Assembly (NCBI GenBank): GCA_035649895.1
Contig: DASRIS010000064.1
Location: forward strand, 1-64,000
Direction: 5' to 3'
DNA length: 64,000 bases
From: DASSUC01 sp035649895
Lineage (GTDB): Bacteria > Actinomycetota > Actinomycetes > Mycobacteriales > Micromonosporaceae
Both the position numbers and the translations under genes were made by a program. Of this stretch, positions 9,447 through 19,000 are shown piece by piece. How positions within the stretch are numbered: position 1 is the stretch's first letter; each line of letters starts with the position of its first letter. The notes below the pieces were generated by a model. That model was not told the origin of the DNA and did no database searches. It was given only the letters and a program-made list of their open reading frames with translations.

Positions 9447-10286
9447 ATGCGCCGTATCGCTCTGGCGGTCGTGGCAGTCCTCGCCGTTGCGGCGGCGATG
9501 TCGGCGGAGACGACGCCGACGAAGGCCCCCGCCGCGACCGCGCCAAGCCAAGGCAGCCCCGCCGCGCCGGCACCGCCGGTGACGGCGGCGCCCACCGTGC
9601 CGATCCATCCGACCAGGGGCACCGGCCCGAACGGGTCGCACCTGACCACCGGGTCCTACGCGGTCGCGCTCACCTTCGACGACGGACCCGACCCGGTCAA
9701 CACCCCCCGCCTCCTCGACGTGCTCTCCGACGCCGGTGTCCACGCCACGTTCTGCGTCAACGGGGACAAGGTGCAGCGCTACCCCGAGGTCGTCCGGCGC
9801 ATCCACGCCGAGGGGCACGCGCTGTGCAACCACAGCTGGCGGCACATCCGGCAGCTGGGCACGTACGGCCAGCCGCGCATCAGGCGGGACCTGCTGGACA
9901 CGAACAACGCCATCCGCGCGGTCGTCCCGGACGCGGCGGTCAGCTACTTCCGGGCGCCGGGCGGCGCGTGGACCGACGACTACGTCACGGTCGCCGCCGA
10001 GCTGGGGATGGTGTCGATCCACTGGGACGTCGACCCGAGCGACTGGCAGAGCGAGGTGTACGGCCGCGGCCCAGCGATGGTGAACCACATCATCGACGTG
10101 CTGCGCAGCGAGGTCCGGCCGGGTTCGATCGTGCTCTCACACGACCACTGGAAACCTGACACCACCGAGGCGTACCGGCGCCTGCTGCCGTGGCTGAAGG
10201 AGCACTTCACGCTCGTCGCGCTGCCGCCCGGCGGGCTCTGGTTCACCCAGCCCGGACCGCGGATCGATTGGCCCGGCCCGCGTTGA
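9447..10286 (+). CDS. Secreted polysaccharide deacetylase (NodB domain)
   Basis: 279 residues. The N-terminus MRRIALAVVAVLAVAAAMS is a signal peptide or membrane anchor, followed by an Ala/Pro-rich linker to about residue 55. The NodB domain has all five motifs: TFDDGPDP, the metal site CNHSWRH (HxxxH), FRAPGGAWTDDY, WDVDPSDWQ and IVLSHDHW. It should remove N- or O-acetyl groups from peptidoglycan or another extracellular polysaccharide, using a divalent metal. A GGGAG sits just before the ATG. It converges with the small membrane gene at 10308-10613. Confidence 0.92.
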   Translation: MRRIALAVVAVLAVAAAMSAETTPTKAPAATAPSQGSPAAPAPPVTAAPTVPIHPTRGTGPNGSHLTTGSYAVALTFDDGPDPVNTPRLLDVLSDAGVHATFCVNGDKVQRYPEVVRRIHAEGHALCNHSWRHIRQLGTYGQPRIRRDLLDTNNAIRAVVPDAAVSYFRAPGGAWTDDYVTVAAELGMVSIHWDVDPSDWQSEVYGRGPAMVNHIIDVLRSEVRPGSIVLSHDHWKPDTTEAYRRLLPWLKEHFTLVALPPGGLWFTQPGPRIDWPGPR

Positions 10287-10307
10287 CAGCATGACGACGC
10301 TGCGGCG

Positions 10308-10613
10308 TCACGCGTGGACGCGGTAGCGTCGGCTCCGGCGGGTGGGACCTGGCCATCTCGCCCCGCCGGTGACGACCACCCAGCCGACCGGCCGGGTGGC
10401 GTGCCGTGCCGGGAGTATGCAGCGACCGCACACGACAGTCAGCGTGAGCATCTCGACGCGGTCCGGCGGCAGCGCGCTGACGACCGCCGCCACCAAGACG
10501 ACCAGCATGGCCAGGCAGGGACCCGCCACCCCCGCGACGGTGAGCCATCCGGGTGGCCGACCGGGCAGGTGCCGGACCAACAACGGGGTACGACGTTCGA
10601 CCCGCGGAGCCAT
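10308..10613 (-). CDS. Small membrane protein of unknown function
   Basis: 101 residues from the ATG at 10613, chosen because GAGGAGG lies 8 nt upstream on the minus strand. Residues about 25-47 form one strong membrane segment (WLTVAGVAGPCLAMLVVLVA). A second weakly hydrophobic stretch follows, with two nearby cysteines (VVCGRCILPA), then an Arg-rich basic tail. No family is recognised. The ribosome site and the clean hydrophobic profile support a real gene despite its size. It converges on the deacetylase and lies downstream of the Nudix regulator, separated by 130 nt. Confidence 0.55.
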   Translation of the reverse strand: MAPRVERRTPLLVRHLPGRPPGWLTVAGVAGPCLAMLVVLVAAVVSALPPDRVEMLTLTVVCGRCILPARHATRPVGWVVVTGGARWPGPTRRSRRYRVHA

Positions 10614-10743
10614 CGTCGGCGCCTCCTCACAGAGTCTTCGTCCGACTACCACTCCATGGACCCAGAGCCCGCTACCGGCTACCTTCCCGCGAGCTCTTTT
10701 GGGCTGCCGGTAAGCTCGCCCGGCCAGCCCAGCCCGGTGACGC

Positions 10744-11472
10744 TCATGGACCGGCAACGTCGCTGCTACCCGCGCCGGTGCGCAGCATCGGCGGGTACAG
10801 CCGCCTAGCCGGCCCGGCGCGGTAGAGCTGCGCCGGACGCCCCGTGTCCGGCGTGCGCTTGGCATCGACCGGCTCGATGAAGCCCTCGGTTTTCGTCACC
10901 TTGCGGCTGAAGTTGCGCGGATCGAGGCGCATGCCCCAGACCGTCTCGTAGACCGCGCGCAGGTCGCCGATCGTGAAGGTCTCGCCGCAGAACCTCGTCG
11001 CGACCGTTGTGTACTCCAGCTCCCGGCACGCCTTCTCCACGGCCGCCTGCAGGATGTCGCGATGGTCGAAGGCCAGCCGCGCCCGGCCGGACAGCGCCGC
11101 GTCGACCGGTTCCCACCGCGCGCCGCTGGCGTCGGAGCCAGCCACTGGCACCGGCAGGTTCGGCGCGATGGCCAGGTACGGCACGGTGACCACCCGCCCG
11201 CGCGGGTCCCGGTCGGGCGCGCTGAAGGCGGCCAGCTGCTCGAGGTGCAGGCCGGTGCCGTCGAGCCCGGTCTCCTCGACCAGCTCACGCCGGGCGGCGT
11301 TGTCGAGGTCCTCGTCGGTCCGCAGGAACCCGCCGGGAAGGGCTGGTTGGCCACGGTACGGCTCGTTGCCCCGCTCGACCAGCAGCACCTGCAACCGTCC
11401 ATGTCGGACGGTCAGGATCGCCAGGTCGACGGTGAGGCGGAGGCCAGCATGCTGGCGGTTGCGGTTCGGCAT
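10744..11472 (-). CDS. Nudix-domain regulator, NrtR-like
   Basis: 242 residues. Residues about 10-140 form a Nudix hydrolase domain with PALPGGFLRTDEDLDNAARRE, LVEETGL in the Nudix-box position. The C-terminal part (FTIGDLRAVYETVWG, DPRNFSRKV) is the winged-helix typical of NrtR-type Nudix regulators, which sense ADP-ribose and control NAD or sugar genes in known cases. The ATG at 11472 follows a TAGCCT box by 6 nt on the minus strand, so it is probably leaderless. A TGTC-N5-GACA inverted repeat at 11490-11504 lies between the -10 and -35 positions, suggesting autoregulation. It is divergent from the SARP gene. Whether the hydrolase is active is not known. Confidence 0.85.
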   Translation of the reverse strand: MPNRNRQHAGLRLTVDLAILTVRHGRLQVLLVERGNEPYRGQPALPGGFLRTDEDLDNAARRELVEETGLDGTGLHLEQLAAFSAPDRDPRGRVVTVPYLAIAPNLPVPVAGSDASGARWEPVDAALSGRARLAFDHRDILQAAVEKACRELEYTTVATRFCGETFTIGDLRAVYETVWGMRLDPRNFSRKVTKTEGFIEPVDAKRTPDTGRPAQLYRAGPARRLYPPMLRTGAGSSDVAGP

Positions 11473-11489
11473 CCCGACAGGCTACCTAA

Positions 11490-11504
11490 ATGTCAAAGCG
11501 ACAT
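11490..11504. promoter_or_regulatory. ATGTC-N5-GACAT operator in the Nudix/SARP divergent region
   Basis: The perfect inverted repeat ATGTCAAAGCGACAT lies upstream of the Nudix gene's TAGCCT box (11479-11484). Its core TGTC-N5-GACA recurs at 14761-14773 and 14795-14807. NrtR or the SARP protein are the obvious candidate binders; neither is proven. Confidence 0.6.
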
Positions 11505-11611
11505 AATCCCCGTACGCGGCTACCGGTGCCCGCTGGCGCGACCGAGAGACCCTGACGTACCTTCCGTGATGCAACTAACACGCATTGTTTCCGCATCACT
11601 GGGAGCCGCTC

Positions 11612-14600
11612 GTGATCTACCGCATCCTCGGCGACCTCGAGATCGGGCCGCCGGATGCGCCACTGCCGCTGCCGAGCGGACACCGGTTGGGCGTACTCGC
11701 GATCCTGCTGGTCAACGCGAACCGGCGGGTGTCGACCGCGGACCTGCTGCGGGCCGTATGGGGAGGCACCGAGGTGAGCGACACCCAGCTGCACAAGTCG
11801 GTCTCGTACCTGCGGGGCCTGCTGGCCACCATCGGGCGCCGCAACGACCTGAAGACCCGCTCCGGGTACGGCTACGAGCTGCGGGTGAAGGCGGACGACC
11901 TGGACAAGCTGGTGTTCGAACAGCTGGTCCGCGACGCTGACGCAGCCGCCGCGACGGGCCGTACCCGTGAAGAGGCCGAGCTGCTGCGCGCGGCGCTGCA
12001 GCTGTGGCGAGGGCCGCACGCGCTGGCCGGGGTGCCCGGCGAGCCGGTCCGGCGGGAGGCGCTCGACCTGGAGCACCGGCGCAAGCGGGCCGCGGTACGC
12101 CTGTTCGACCTGGAGCTGGCGCGGGGCCGCCACGAGCGGGTCCTCGGCGAGCTGCAGACGGTCTTCGGCTACCACCCGACCGACCGGCGGCTGTGCGAGC
12201 AGGTGATGCTGGCGCTCTACCGCCGGGGCCACGCCACGCAGGCGCTGGCCGCCTACGAGCGCCACACCGACGCGCTGGCCGAGGAGACCGGCGGCCGGCC
12301 GGACGCGGGGCTGCGCAACCTGAGGTACGCGGTCGCCAGCGGGGACGAGGCGGCGGTCGCCCGGTACGAGGACCGGGTGGCACGGCAGGTGGGTGCCGTG
12401 GCGCCGCCGGTGGTCGTGCCGCGGCAGCTGCCGGCGGGCCTGGCCGACCTCGTGGGCCGCGACGGCCCGCTGGCGCAGGTGTGCCAGCGGCTCACCCGCA
12501 GGCCGCGCACCACACCGCCGGTGGTCGTGGTGACCGGACCGGGCGGGATCGGCAAGACCACGCTGGTGGTACGGGTTGCGCACGAGGTCCGCGCGGAGTT
12601 CCCCGACGGGCAGCTCTACGTCGACCTGCGCGGCACCGCCGCGGATCCGGCGGAGAGCATCGAGGTGCTGGCACAGCTGCTGCGCGCGTTCGGGGTGACA
12701 GAGCTGCCCCAGACGCGGGACGAACGGGCCGGCCTGTGCCGCAGCCTGCTGGCCGACCGGCGGGTGCTGCTGGTCCTCGACGACGCCCGGGACGAGGAGC
12801 AGGTGCGTGACCTGGTACCGGGCAACCCGGCCTGCGCGGTCCTGGTCACCGCCCGCCAGCGGCTGCCCGGCATCGACGGCGCCCACCACGTACCAACCCT
12901 GCCTCCACTGGACGAGCAGGCCGCCACCGAGCTGTTCGGGCGGGTGGTCCGCCACGCGGGCATCGACCCGGGCGCGGAGGCGGAGGCGACCCGCCGCGTG
13001 GTGGCGCTCTGCGCCGGCCTGCCGTTGGCGTTGCGCATCGCCGGCGCCCTGCGCGCCCGCGACCCCGACCGCAGCACCGCGGAGCTGGCCAAACGCCTGG
13101 CCAACCAGCCGCTGGACACCTTTGTCTACGGCGACCGCAGCGTCGAACGCAGCATCGGCGCCGGCTTTGACCGCCTCGACCCAGCTGCCCGGAGGCTGTT
13201 CCTCGCCCTGGGCCTGCTGCAGCTGCCCGACATCGCGCTCTGGACCGCCGCCGCGGTGCTCGACCGCGCTGACGCCGAGCCAGCCGACGGGGAGCCGGCC
13301 GACGCGCTGCTGCGGCTCGCCCGCTGCCACATGATCCAGCCGGTCGACGGCGGCATACGCTACCGGCTGCACGACCTGACGCGGGAGTACGCCCGCCGCC
13401 GCGGCGAGCGCGACCTCCCCGAGCCGGACCGGCGCGCCATCCCGGCGCGGGCCCACGCCGCGCTGCTCACCCTGGCCCGCCGGGCCCACCGCGCCATCTA
13501 CGGCGGCGACGTGGAGGTGGTGCACAGCACCGTCCCGGACCATCCGGTGCCGCCGGCCGTCCTCGCCGACCTCGACGACGCCCCGCTGGACTGGTACGAG
13601 GCCGAGCGGCTGAACCTGCGCGCCGCGGTACGCCACACCGCCGAGCTGGACCTGACCGGGACCTGCTGGGACCTGGCCGTCTCGGCGCACGAGTTCTACT
13701 CCATCCGCGGCTACCTCGACGACTGGTACGCCACCCACATGACCGCGCTGGAGGCCTGCCGGCGCGCCGGAGACGAGCGCGGCGAGGCCGTCGTCACCAT
13801 GATCCTGGCCCAGCCCTCCCTGGTGGCCAGCCGCGGCGCCGACCTGCCCGGCCCCGACGAGCTCGCCTGGGCCGCCCGCGTCCTCGACCGGCTCGGGGAT
13901 GGGCACGGGCAGGCCATCGCGCTGCGGGCGCTCGCCAACTGTTTACGCCGCCGCGGCCAGTTCGAGCAGGCCCTGGCCACCTTCGCCCGGGCCCAGCGCC
14001 TCTACGAAGCCTGCGGCGACGAGGTCGGCGCCTGGCAGGCGCTGCGCTATGTCGGACAGACCCACCTCGACCTCGGCCAGCACGACGAGGCCCTGCGCAT
14101 CCTGCGCAAGGCCCAGGAGAGCGCCGGTACGGCCGGATGGCCCCGGCTGCTGGCCCAGAACGCATACTGGATCGGCCGCGCCCACCTGGCCCGGGGCGAG
14201 GTGGACGAGGCAGAGCGGCGCTTCCGGTACGTGCTCGACACCGTCGGCCACGTCGACGCCACCGGCCGCGCCTACGCCACCCACGGCCTGGGTGACGTGG
14301 CCCGCCTCACCGGCGACTGGAACGAGGCCGACCGGCACCTGGCCACCGCGTCGGAGCTGGCGTGCCAGGCCGGCGACAACGTCCTCGAGGGCCGCGTCCA
14401 GCTGTCCCTGGCCGCGCTGCACCGCGCGTGCGGAGCGCCCGCGCGTACGGCGGCCGCGCTCACCCGCGCCGCCAGCCTCTTCGAGGCGCACGACGCCGCC
14501 TACCTACGGGCCACCGCACTGTCCGCCCTCGGCCAAGCGCACGCCGAGCTCGGCCGACCGGACGAGGCACGGGCCGCCTGGACCACGGCATTCGGCCTGT

Positions 14601-14671
14601 ACACCGAGATGGGTCTACCCGAGGCCGACCAGGTCCGCGACCGCCTCGAAGGCCGCAGGACCGAGAACTGA
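11612..14671 (+). CDS. SARP/AfsR-family regulator (wHTH-BTAD-NB-ARC-TPR)
   Basis: 1019 residues from GTG 11612, which has GGGAG at 11601-11605; a TTG at 11585 is the longer option. Residues 1-90 are the OmpR-like winged helix (VIYRILGDLEI... SGYGYELRV). Residues about 95-240 are the BTAD (LRAALQLWRGPHALAGVPGE, LMALYRRG-type helices). An NB-ARC NTPase follows: P-loop TGPGGIGKTTLV near 308, LLVLDDARDEEQV, CAGLPLALRIAGALRA. TPR repeats occupy about 690-1000. Such proteins activate secondary-metabolite or developmental genes, with NTP and ligand sensing by the C-terminal half. It is divergent from the Nudix regulator and directly upstream of a secreted peptide gene. Confidence 0.93.
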   Translation: MIYRILGDLEIGPPDAPLPLPSGHRLGVLAILLVNANRRVSTADLLRAVWGGTEVSDTQLHKSVSYLRGLLATIGRRNDLKTRSGYGYELRVKADDLDKLVFEQLVRDADAAAATGRTREEAELLRAALQLWRGPHALAGVPGEPVRREALDLEHRRKRAAVRLFDLELARGRHERVLGELQTVFGYHPTDRRLCEQVMLALYRRGHATQALAAYERHTDALAEETGGRPDAGLRNLRYAVASGDEAAVARYEDRVARQVGAVAPPVVVPRQLPAGLADLVGRDGPLAQVCQRLTRRPRTTPPVVVVTGPGGIGKTTLVVRVAHEVRAEFPDGQLYVDLRGTAADPAESIEVLAQLLRAFGVTELPQTRDERAGLCRSLLADRRVLLVLDDARDEEQVRDLVPGNPACAVLVTARQRLPGIDGAHHVPTLPPLDEQAATELFGRVVRHAGIDPGAEAEATRRVVALCAGLPLALRIAGALRARDPDRSTAELAKRLANQPLDTFVYGDRSVERSIGAGFDRLDPAARRLFLALGLLQLPDIALWTAAAVLDRADAEPADGEPADALLRLARCHMIQPVDGGIRYRLHDLTREYARRRGERDLPEPDRRAIPARAHAALLTLARRAHRAIYGGDVEVVHSTVPDHPVPPAVLADLDDAPLDWYEAERLNLRAAVRHTAELDLTGTCWDLAVSAHEFYSIRGYLDDWYATHMTALEACRRAGDERGEAVVTMILAQPSLVASRGADLPGPDELAWAARVLDRLGDGHGQAIALRALANCLRRRGQFEQALATFARAQRLYEACGDEVGAWQALRYVGQTHLDLGQHDEALRILRKAQESAGTAGWPRLLAQNAYWIGRAHLARGEVDEAERRFRYVLDTVGHVDATGRAYATHGLGDVARLTGDWNEADRHLATASELACQAGDNVLEGRVQLSLAALHRACGAPARTAAALTRAASLFEAHDAAYLRATALSALGQAHAELGRPDEARAAWTTAFGLYTEMGLPEADQVRDRLEGRRTEN

Positions 14672-14759
14672 CAAGGTGCAGCCTCTGCTGCCCGTCCGCT
14701 ACGTAGCACTGGCCAATCGCGCCGATGATCTCCTGGGGTGGATCCACTTAACCAGATAA

Positions 14760-14807
14760 GTGTCATGTTGACACAAAGACCGGCTCGGCGTTACTGTCAA
14801 CTGGACA
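14760..14807. promoter_or_regulatory. Paired TGTC-N5-GACA operators upstream of the peptide gene
   Basis: GTGTCATGTTGACAC (14760-14774) and TGTCAACTGGACA (14795-14807) are inverted repeats of the same class, with start points 34 bp apart, about three helical turns. The same core lies between the Nudix and SARP genes. The 395-bp gap at 14672-15066 has no supported coding sequence other than these sites and the 14935 palindrome. Confidence 0.55.
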
Positions 14808-14934
14808 CGAAGTCAGGCTTCCGCTCGACTCGGCGCCGCGGCACCCAGCCGCCGCGCCCTACCGGGAAAGCCGAGCCGGACAGCGCGTCGACACCATGGC
14901 GTGACGGGCGCCCGCCACGCTGGCATCGCCTCAC

Positions 14935-14956
14935 CCACTGTGTCTAGACACAGTGG
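14935..14956. promoter_or_regulatory. Perfect 22-bp palindrome upstream of the secreted peptide gene
   Basis: A perfect palindrome centred on TGTCTAGACA, with CCACTG/CAGTGG arms, ends 110 bp before the peptide ATG. It contains TGTC/GACA half-sites with a 2-nt gap. It has no T-tract, so a dimeric regulator site is more likely than a terminator. Confidence 0.55.
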
Positions 14957-15066
14957 ACATCGGGCCTGACGGCCACGTCTCGCGAAACAGCGCGCCGCGT
15001 TCCCGTCTCCCGCCCCGACACCCAGCGCGCACCCCTGAGCCCAACAGTGTTGTGAAAGGAATTCCC

Positions 15067-15228
15067 ATGCGCACCCGCATCAACACCTGGCTGCACCGTC
15101 TCGTGTTCGTCGCCGTGCTCCAGGTCGCCGTCTCGCTGCTTGCCAGCGCGACTCCGGCCATGGCCGATGACCCACCGCCGTGCCCCGCAGGCACCAACTG
15201 GGACAGCGTGATGCAGCAGTGCCGGTGA
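15067..15228 (+). CDS. Small secreted two-cysteine peptide
   Basis: 53 residues from ATG 15067, supported by GAAAGGA 6-7 nt upstream. The N-terminus MRTRINTWLHR is followed by a hydrophobic helix (LVFVAVLQVAVSLLA) and a signal-peptidase-like SATPAMA-D site near residue 34. The predicted mature peptide is about 19 residues with cysteines five positions from the mature start and next to the C-terminus (PCPAGTNWDSVMQQCR), suiting one disulfide or a cyclised form. It follows a SARP-TPR regulator and is followed by a terminator at 15297-15331. No family is assigned; an exported signalling or surface peptide is an inference. Confidence 0.65.
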   Translation: MRTRINTWLHRLVFVAVLQVAVSLLASATPAMADDPPPCPAGTNWDSVMQQCR

Positions 15229-15296
15229 CCTACGGCCATAAACCTGCTGACCTTCTGGACCAGGTCGCCGGTTGACACGACCACCCACCATCGACC

Positions 15297-15331
15297 GCGG
15301 GCAGGCTCCTCATTTCTGGGGGCCTGCCCGC
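15297..15331 (+). terminator. Hairpin terminator after the secreted peptide gene
   Basis: Perfect 10-bp arms GCGGGCAGGC / GCCTGCCCGC with a 15-nt loop, 69 bp after the peptide stop. There is no U-tract, as is common in high-GC actinobacteria. Confidence 0.5.
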
Positions 15332-16036
15332 CTGCGGCTACCGAGAGTCACGGTGGTATGCGCGGAGTCGTACAGATCCGCAAGCGGTGTCTCGCGGACG
15401 GCGCACCGTGTCCCGATCCCGGCCCCATGCCCTACTATCGCGCGGGCATCCTCACACAGCCTCCGGCGCATCCCCGCTGCGACCGTTGCCCCGTCTCCCA
15501 TTGCCGTTCGCGTAACGTAACGCACCGATTGCTCCAGGCAAGATCCGGCTTCAGCCAGACCTACGAAGGAGTACGGTCATTCACCCATCTGGGTGACATT
15601 GCTCTTCGTTGGCGGTCGACGGGAAATCCATATTCCACGATGCTCAGGGGCAGTGGGCGAGCATCGCACTGAGCACCTTGACGCCCGGGAGCACACCGCT
15701 CAGCCAACCGACAAAGCACCTCATGAAAGATCATTTGACCTCGTAGACTAGGCGGACGCGGGTTCCACCCCGGACGTGTTATCCCGATACATATCGATAT
15801 GGAAGGTAGTACCCACCAGACACGGCACGGCGTGACCCAGGACCCACTACGGTCCAGCGTCATTAACCAGCGAGATCTCCGATGCTGTGGGTCGTCTGGC
15901 GCTCACGCATGCACGCGAAGTAGGCTTCGGCTGAGTGCTCATCCTCGACAACAGCGGGTGAAGCGGTGCACCCGCCGTTAGGTGATTCTTGGGCGCCAGC
16001 AATGTCTTTACATTGACTAAGGATGGGGAAGGACCG
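15332..16036. other. Non-coding or degraded stretch, lower GC than neighbours
   Basis: About 700 bp with no ORF that has both a ribosome site and coding-like codon use. Short ORFs exist on both strands but resemble no protein. A minus-strand end reading VVEDEHSAEAYFACMRERQ near 15870-15960 has plausible codon use and could be a gene remnant. A 7-bp hairpin (GCGGGTG/CACCCGC) lies at 15954-15974 and an AATGT-N4-ACATT inverted repeat at 16001-16014, just before the next gene. Confidence 0.4.
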
Positions 16037-19000
16037 GTGCCGGGCCCAGGGAGGAAGGATCCCGCAACAGAGCTGCGCTCCTCCCTCGTTGCGGCGCTGA
16101 TGGATCTGACCTTGTTGAATGCTCTTCCAAACCGCCGGATGCTGCTTACCCTGATACGAGGGGACGTCGTTCGCTTTCCGGACGTGCAGGAGCATACAGA
16201 GGCGCGCCTGCACGTAATCGACATCGTGCTCGCCTGCCTGGGCAACCCAGGCGGGTTACGTGCGCTGGGCACCGCGCTGGAGACGATGGCGCCCCATGCC
16301 AGTAGCACCCAACGGGTACGCCAGCTCATCGAGTCGGCGACCCTGTCGAGCCTGTTGCCTGAGGGTGATCTTGATCGGGCGCGGGACCTTCTTCGGCGGG
16401 TCGGACGCGACGTGCGCCTGCGATCAGCGCTTGCTGACGAGTTTCCCACCCCAGGCACCTCGCCAAAGCCGGTCGCACCACCCGACATCTTCGACGATCT
16501 CGCAGCAGAGCAGGCCGGCTCCGATGGGCTGCCGCCAGCAATGCTCTTACTTGAGCGCGCAGCCTCAGGCTGCACCAACAGCCAACTCGCAGTGGAGCTG
16601 CGCGAGTGGCTGGACAACCAGGCTGAACGGCTCGAGGTTCAGCGTCAGCTACGCGCGGTACGCGAACGGCTGTCCCCGCAAGCGGCGAGCGACGCTGGGG
16701 TCGACACACCAACGCTGGTAGGTCACACCGTCGAGGGGGAGCCCGCCGCTCCTCAGGCCACCCGAGCCAGCGGCCCGGAGCAAAACACGGTAGATTCAGC
16801 TGGTTTGGCTGCTCCCGCTGACTCAGATGCACTTCGACACCTCACGCTGCCGGAAACCCTTGAGGGCTACGGCCACATAGGAGAATCGATGTCACCTCCC
16901 GCCTCGGTCGCGCTCCGTGACGTTGAGAGGCTGCCCCAGGTGTGGGGAAACGTGCCGCCACGTAACCCCAACTTCACTGGGCGCGAGAGCCTGCTTCGAG
17001 ACCTTCACGACAGGCTCGCCGTGGAACGTGAGACGGCTGTCCTCCCGCACGCGATCCACGGTATGGGTGGTGTCGGGAAGTCACAGGTGGCGATCGAGTA
17101 CGTGCACCGTCATCGCGGGGACTATGACCTGATCTGGTGGATTCCGGCAGAGCACGACGGCCAGATCCTGTCGGCGCTGACCGCTCTGGCGCGCCGGTTG
17201 GGCCTGGAGGTCAGGGATATCGGAGAGGCCAACACCGCGGTCCCGGCAGTGCGTGAGGCTCTGAGCACGGGAAGTACGCCGTACCAGAACTGGCTGCTCG
17301 TGTTTGATAATGCCGAGGATCTGTCCGAGGTCCGGCCACACTTCCCGACCGGTGGGGCCGGGAAGATTCTGGTTACCTCACGCAACCCGGAGTGGGCCGA
17401 GGTCGCCCGGTCGCTTGAGGTTAATGTATTTACACGTACGGAAAGTAAGATCTTTCTGACAAAACGCACGCCCGAGCTGACCGAGGAAGAGGCCGACCGG
17501 CTCGCCGAGGCGCTCGGCGACCTCCCGCTCGCGGTGGAACAGGCAGCGGCGTGGCGGGTGGCGACTGGCATGTCGGTCGACCAATACCTCCAGCTACTGG
17601 AGGAGAAGCGCATCGAGCTGCTCGCGCTGGGCACCTCCCCCAACTACGAGCTGTCCGTCGCTGCCGCGTGGAACGTCTCGCTGGACAAGCTGGAGCAGGT
17701 CAACCTGGCCGCGCTGCAGCTGCTGCAGGTCTGTTCCTTCTTCGCGCCAGAGCCCATCTCCCGGGAGCTGTTCGCCGGCTCTCCCAGCGCCCCGATCACC
17801 GATCCGCTCGATGAGACGCTGCGTGACCCGATCAAGCTGGCTCGGGCGATCCGTGACATCCAGCGGTACGCGCTGGCCAAGTTCGACCACCGCAACGGCA
17901 CGTTGCAGATGCACCGCCTGGTGCAGGCCGTGCTGTCTGGCCGGATGGACGAGGAACGTCGGGAGGTGATGCGACGCGGGGCGCACACGCTGCTAGCAAA
18001 CGGAGACCCCAACAACCCTGCCTTGCCTAGCTACTGGGCGCGTTACCAGGCACTGGGTCCGCACGTCACGGTTTCCCGGGCGGTCATGTCGCACGACCCG
18101 AGGGTGCACCAACTGGTCTTCAACATGCTGCAGTTCCTCTTCTACTGGGGCGACCACGAGGGCGGAGCCGCGCTCGCCAAGGAGGTTCACGAACAACGGC
18201 GGGCCGACCTCAGCGACGACCACGAGCACACAGTCGCCGTCGCAAAGTGGCGGGCATGGATCCTGTGGGTGCTGGGAAGCTTCAAGGAGGCCCGGCAGAT
18301 CAACGAACGCTCGTTGGAGCTGTCCCGTGCCGCGTTCGGCGAGAACGACGAGGCCACCCTTGATGCGATGACTCGGGTCGCGGTCGACCTGCGGACTGCC
18401 GGTGACTTCACCGGAGCACTGAAGCTGGACCAGGAAGCGGTAGAGAAGTGTCGTCGAGAACTCGGGGAGGACGACCCGGCAACGCTGAGAGCCGCTTTCC
18501 ACCTGGGCATTAGCCTGCGTCACGTCGGTAGGTTCGCGGAGGCGTGGAAGTTGGACAGCGACACATACCGGCGGCAGTCCGCGGTGATCGGCGAGAACCA
18601 CGACGAGACCATGCGTACGCTCAACTACTCCACGATGGGCCTGAGAGAGTCGGGAGACTACCTCGGCGCACGCATGCTTCAGGAGAGCGTCTACGAGCGC
18701 TTCGTCAAGGTCTTCGGACCCGAGAACCCAGCGACCGTACGCGCCGCCCGTAACCTTGCGGTGGCCCGGCGAAAGGCCGGAGACCACGACGGCGCGCGCA
18801 AGCTCGCCGAGGAGGCGCTCGGCAAGTTCCGGGTCCGCTACGGCGACGAGTACCCGGACACCATGGCAACCGCGCTCAACCTCGCCATTGACCTGCGTCA
18901 GACCGGAGATCTGGAGGGTGCCCGCGAGCTGGGGGAGCAGACCCTCAAACGGTATGTGAAGGTCTTTGGCGACACGCATCCCCACACCCTCTCGGCCCGG

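Noticed and set aside
11486..13906. An 806-codon antisense ORF opposite the SARP gene
   Set aside because: Its Arg/Gly/Gln-rich composition is that of a high-GC antisense frame; the plus strand has complete wHTH, BTAD and NB-ARC motifs and a ribosome site.
15740..15780. A tRNA-like T-arm (GGGTTCCACCCC) that could mark an integration site
   Set aside because: Position 57 would be C rather than a purine, the T stem does not pair properly, and no acceptor, D or anticodon arm is found around it.
15358..15863. Two overlapping opposite-strand ORFs of about 100 codons in the 15.3-15.9 kb gap
   Set aside because: No ribosome site, no coding-like codon bias and no recognisable similarity.
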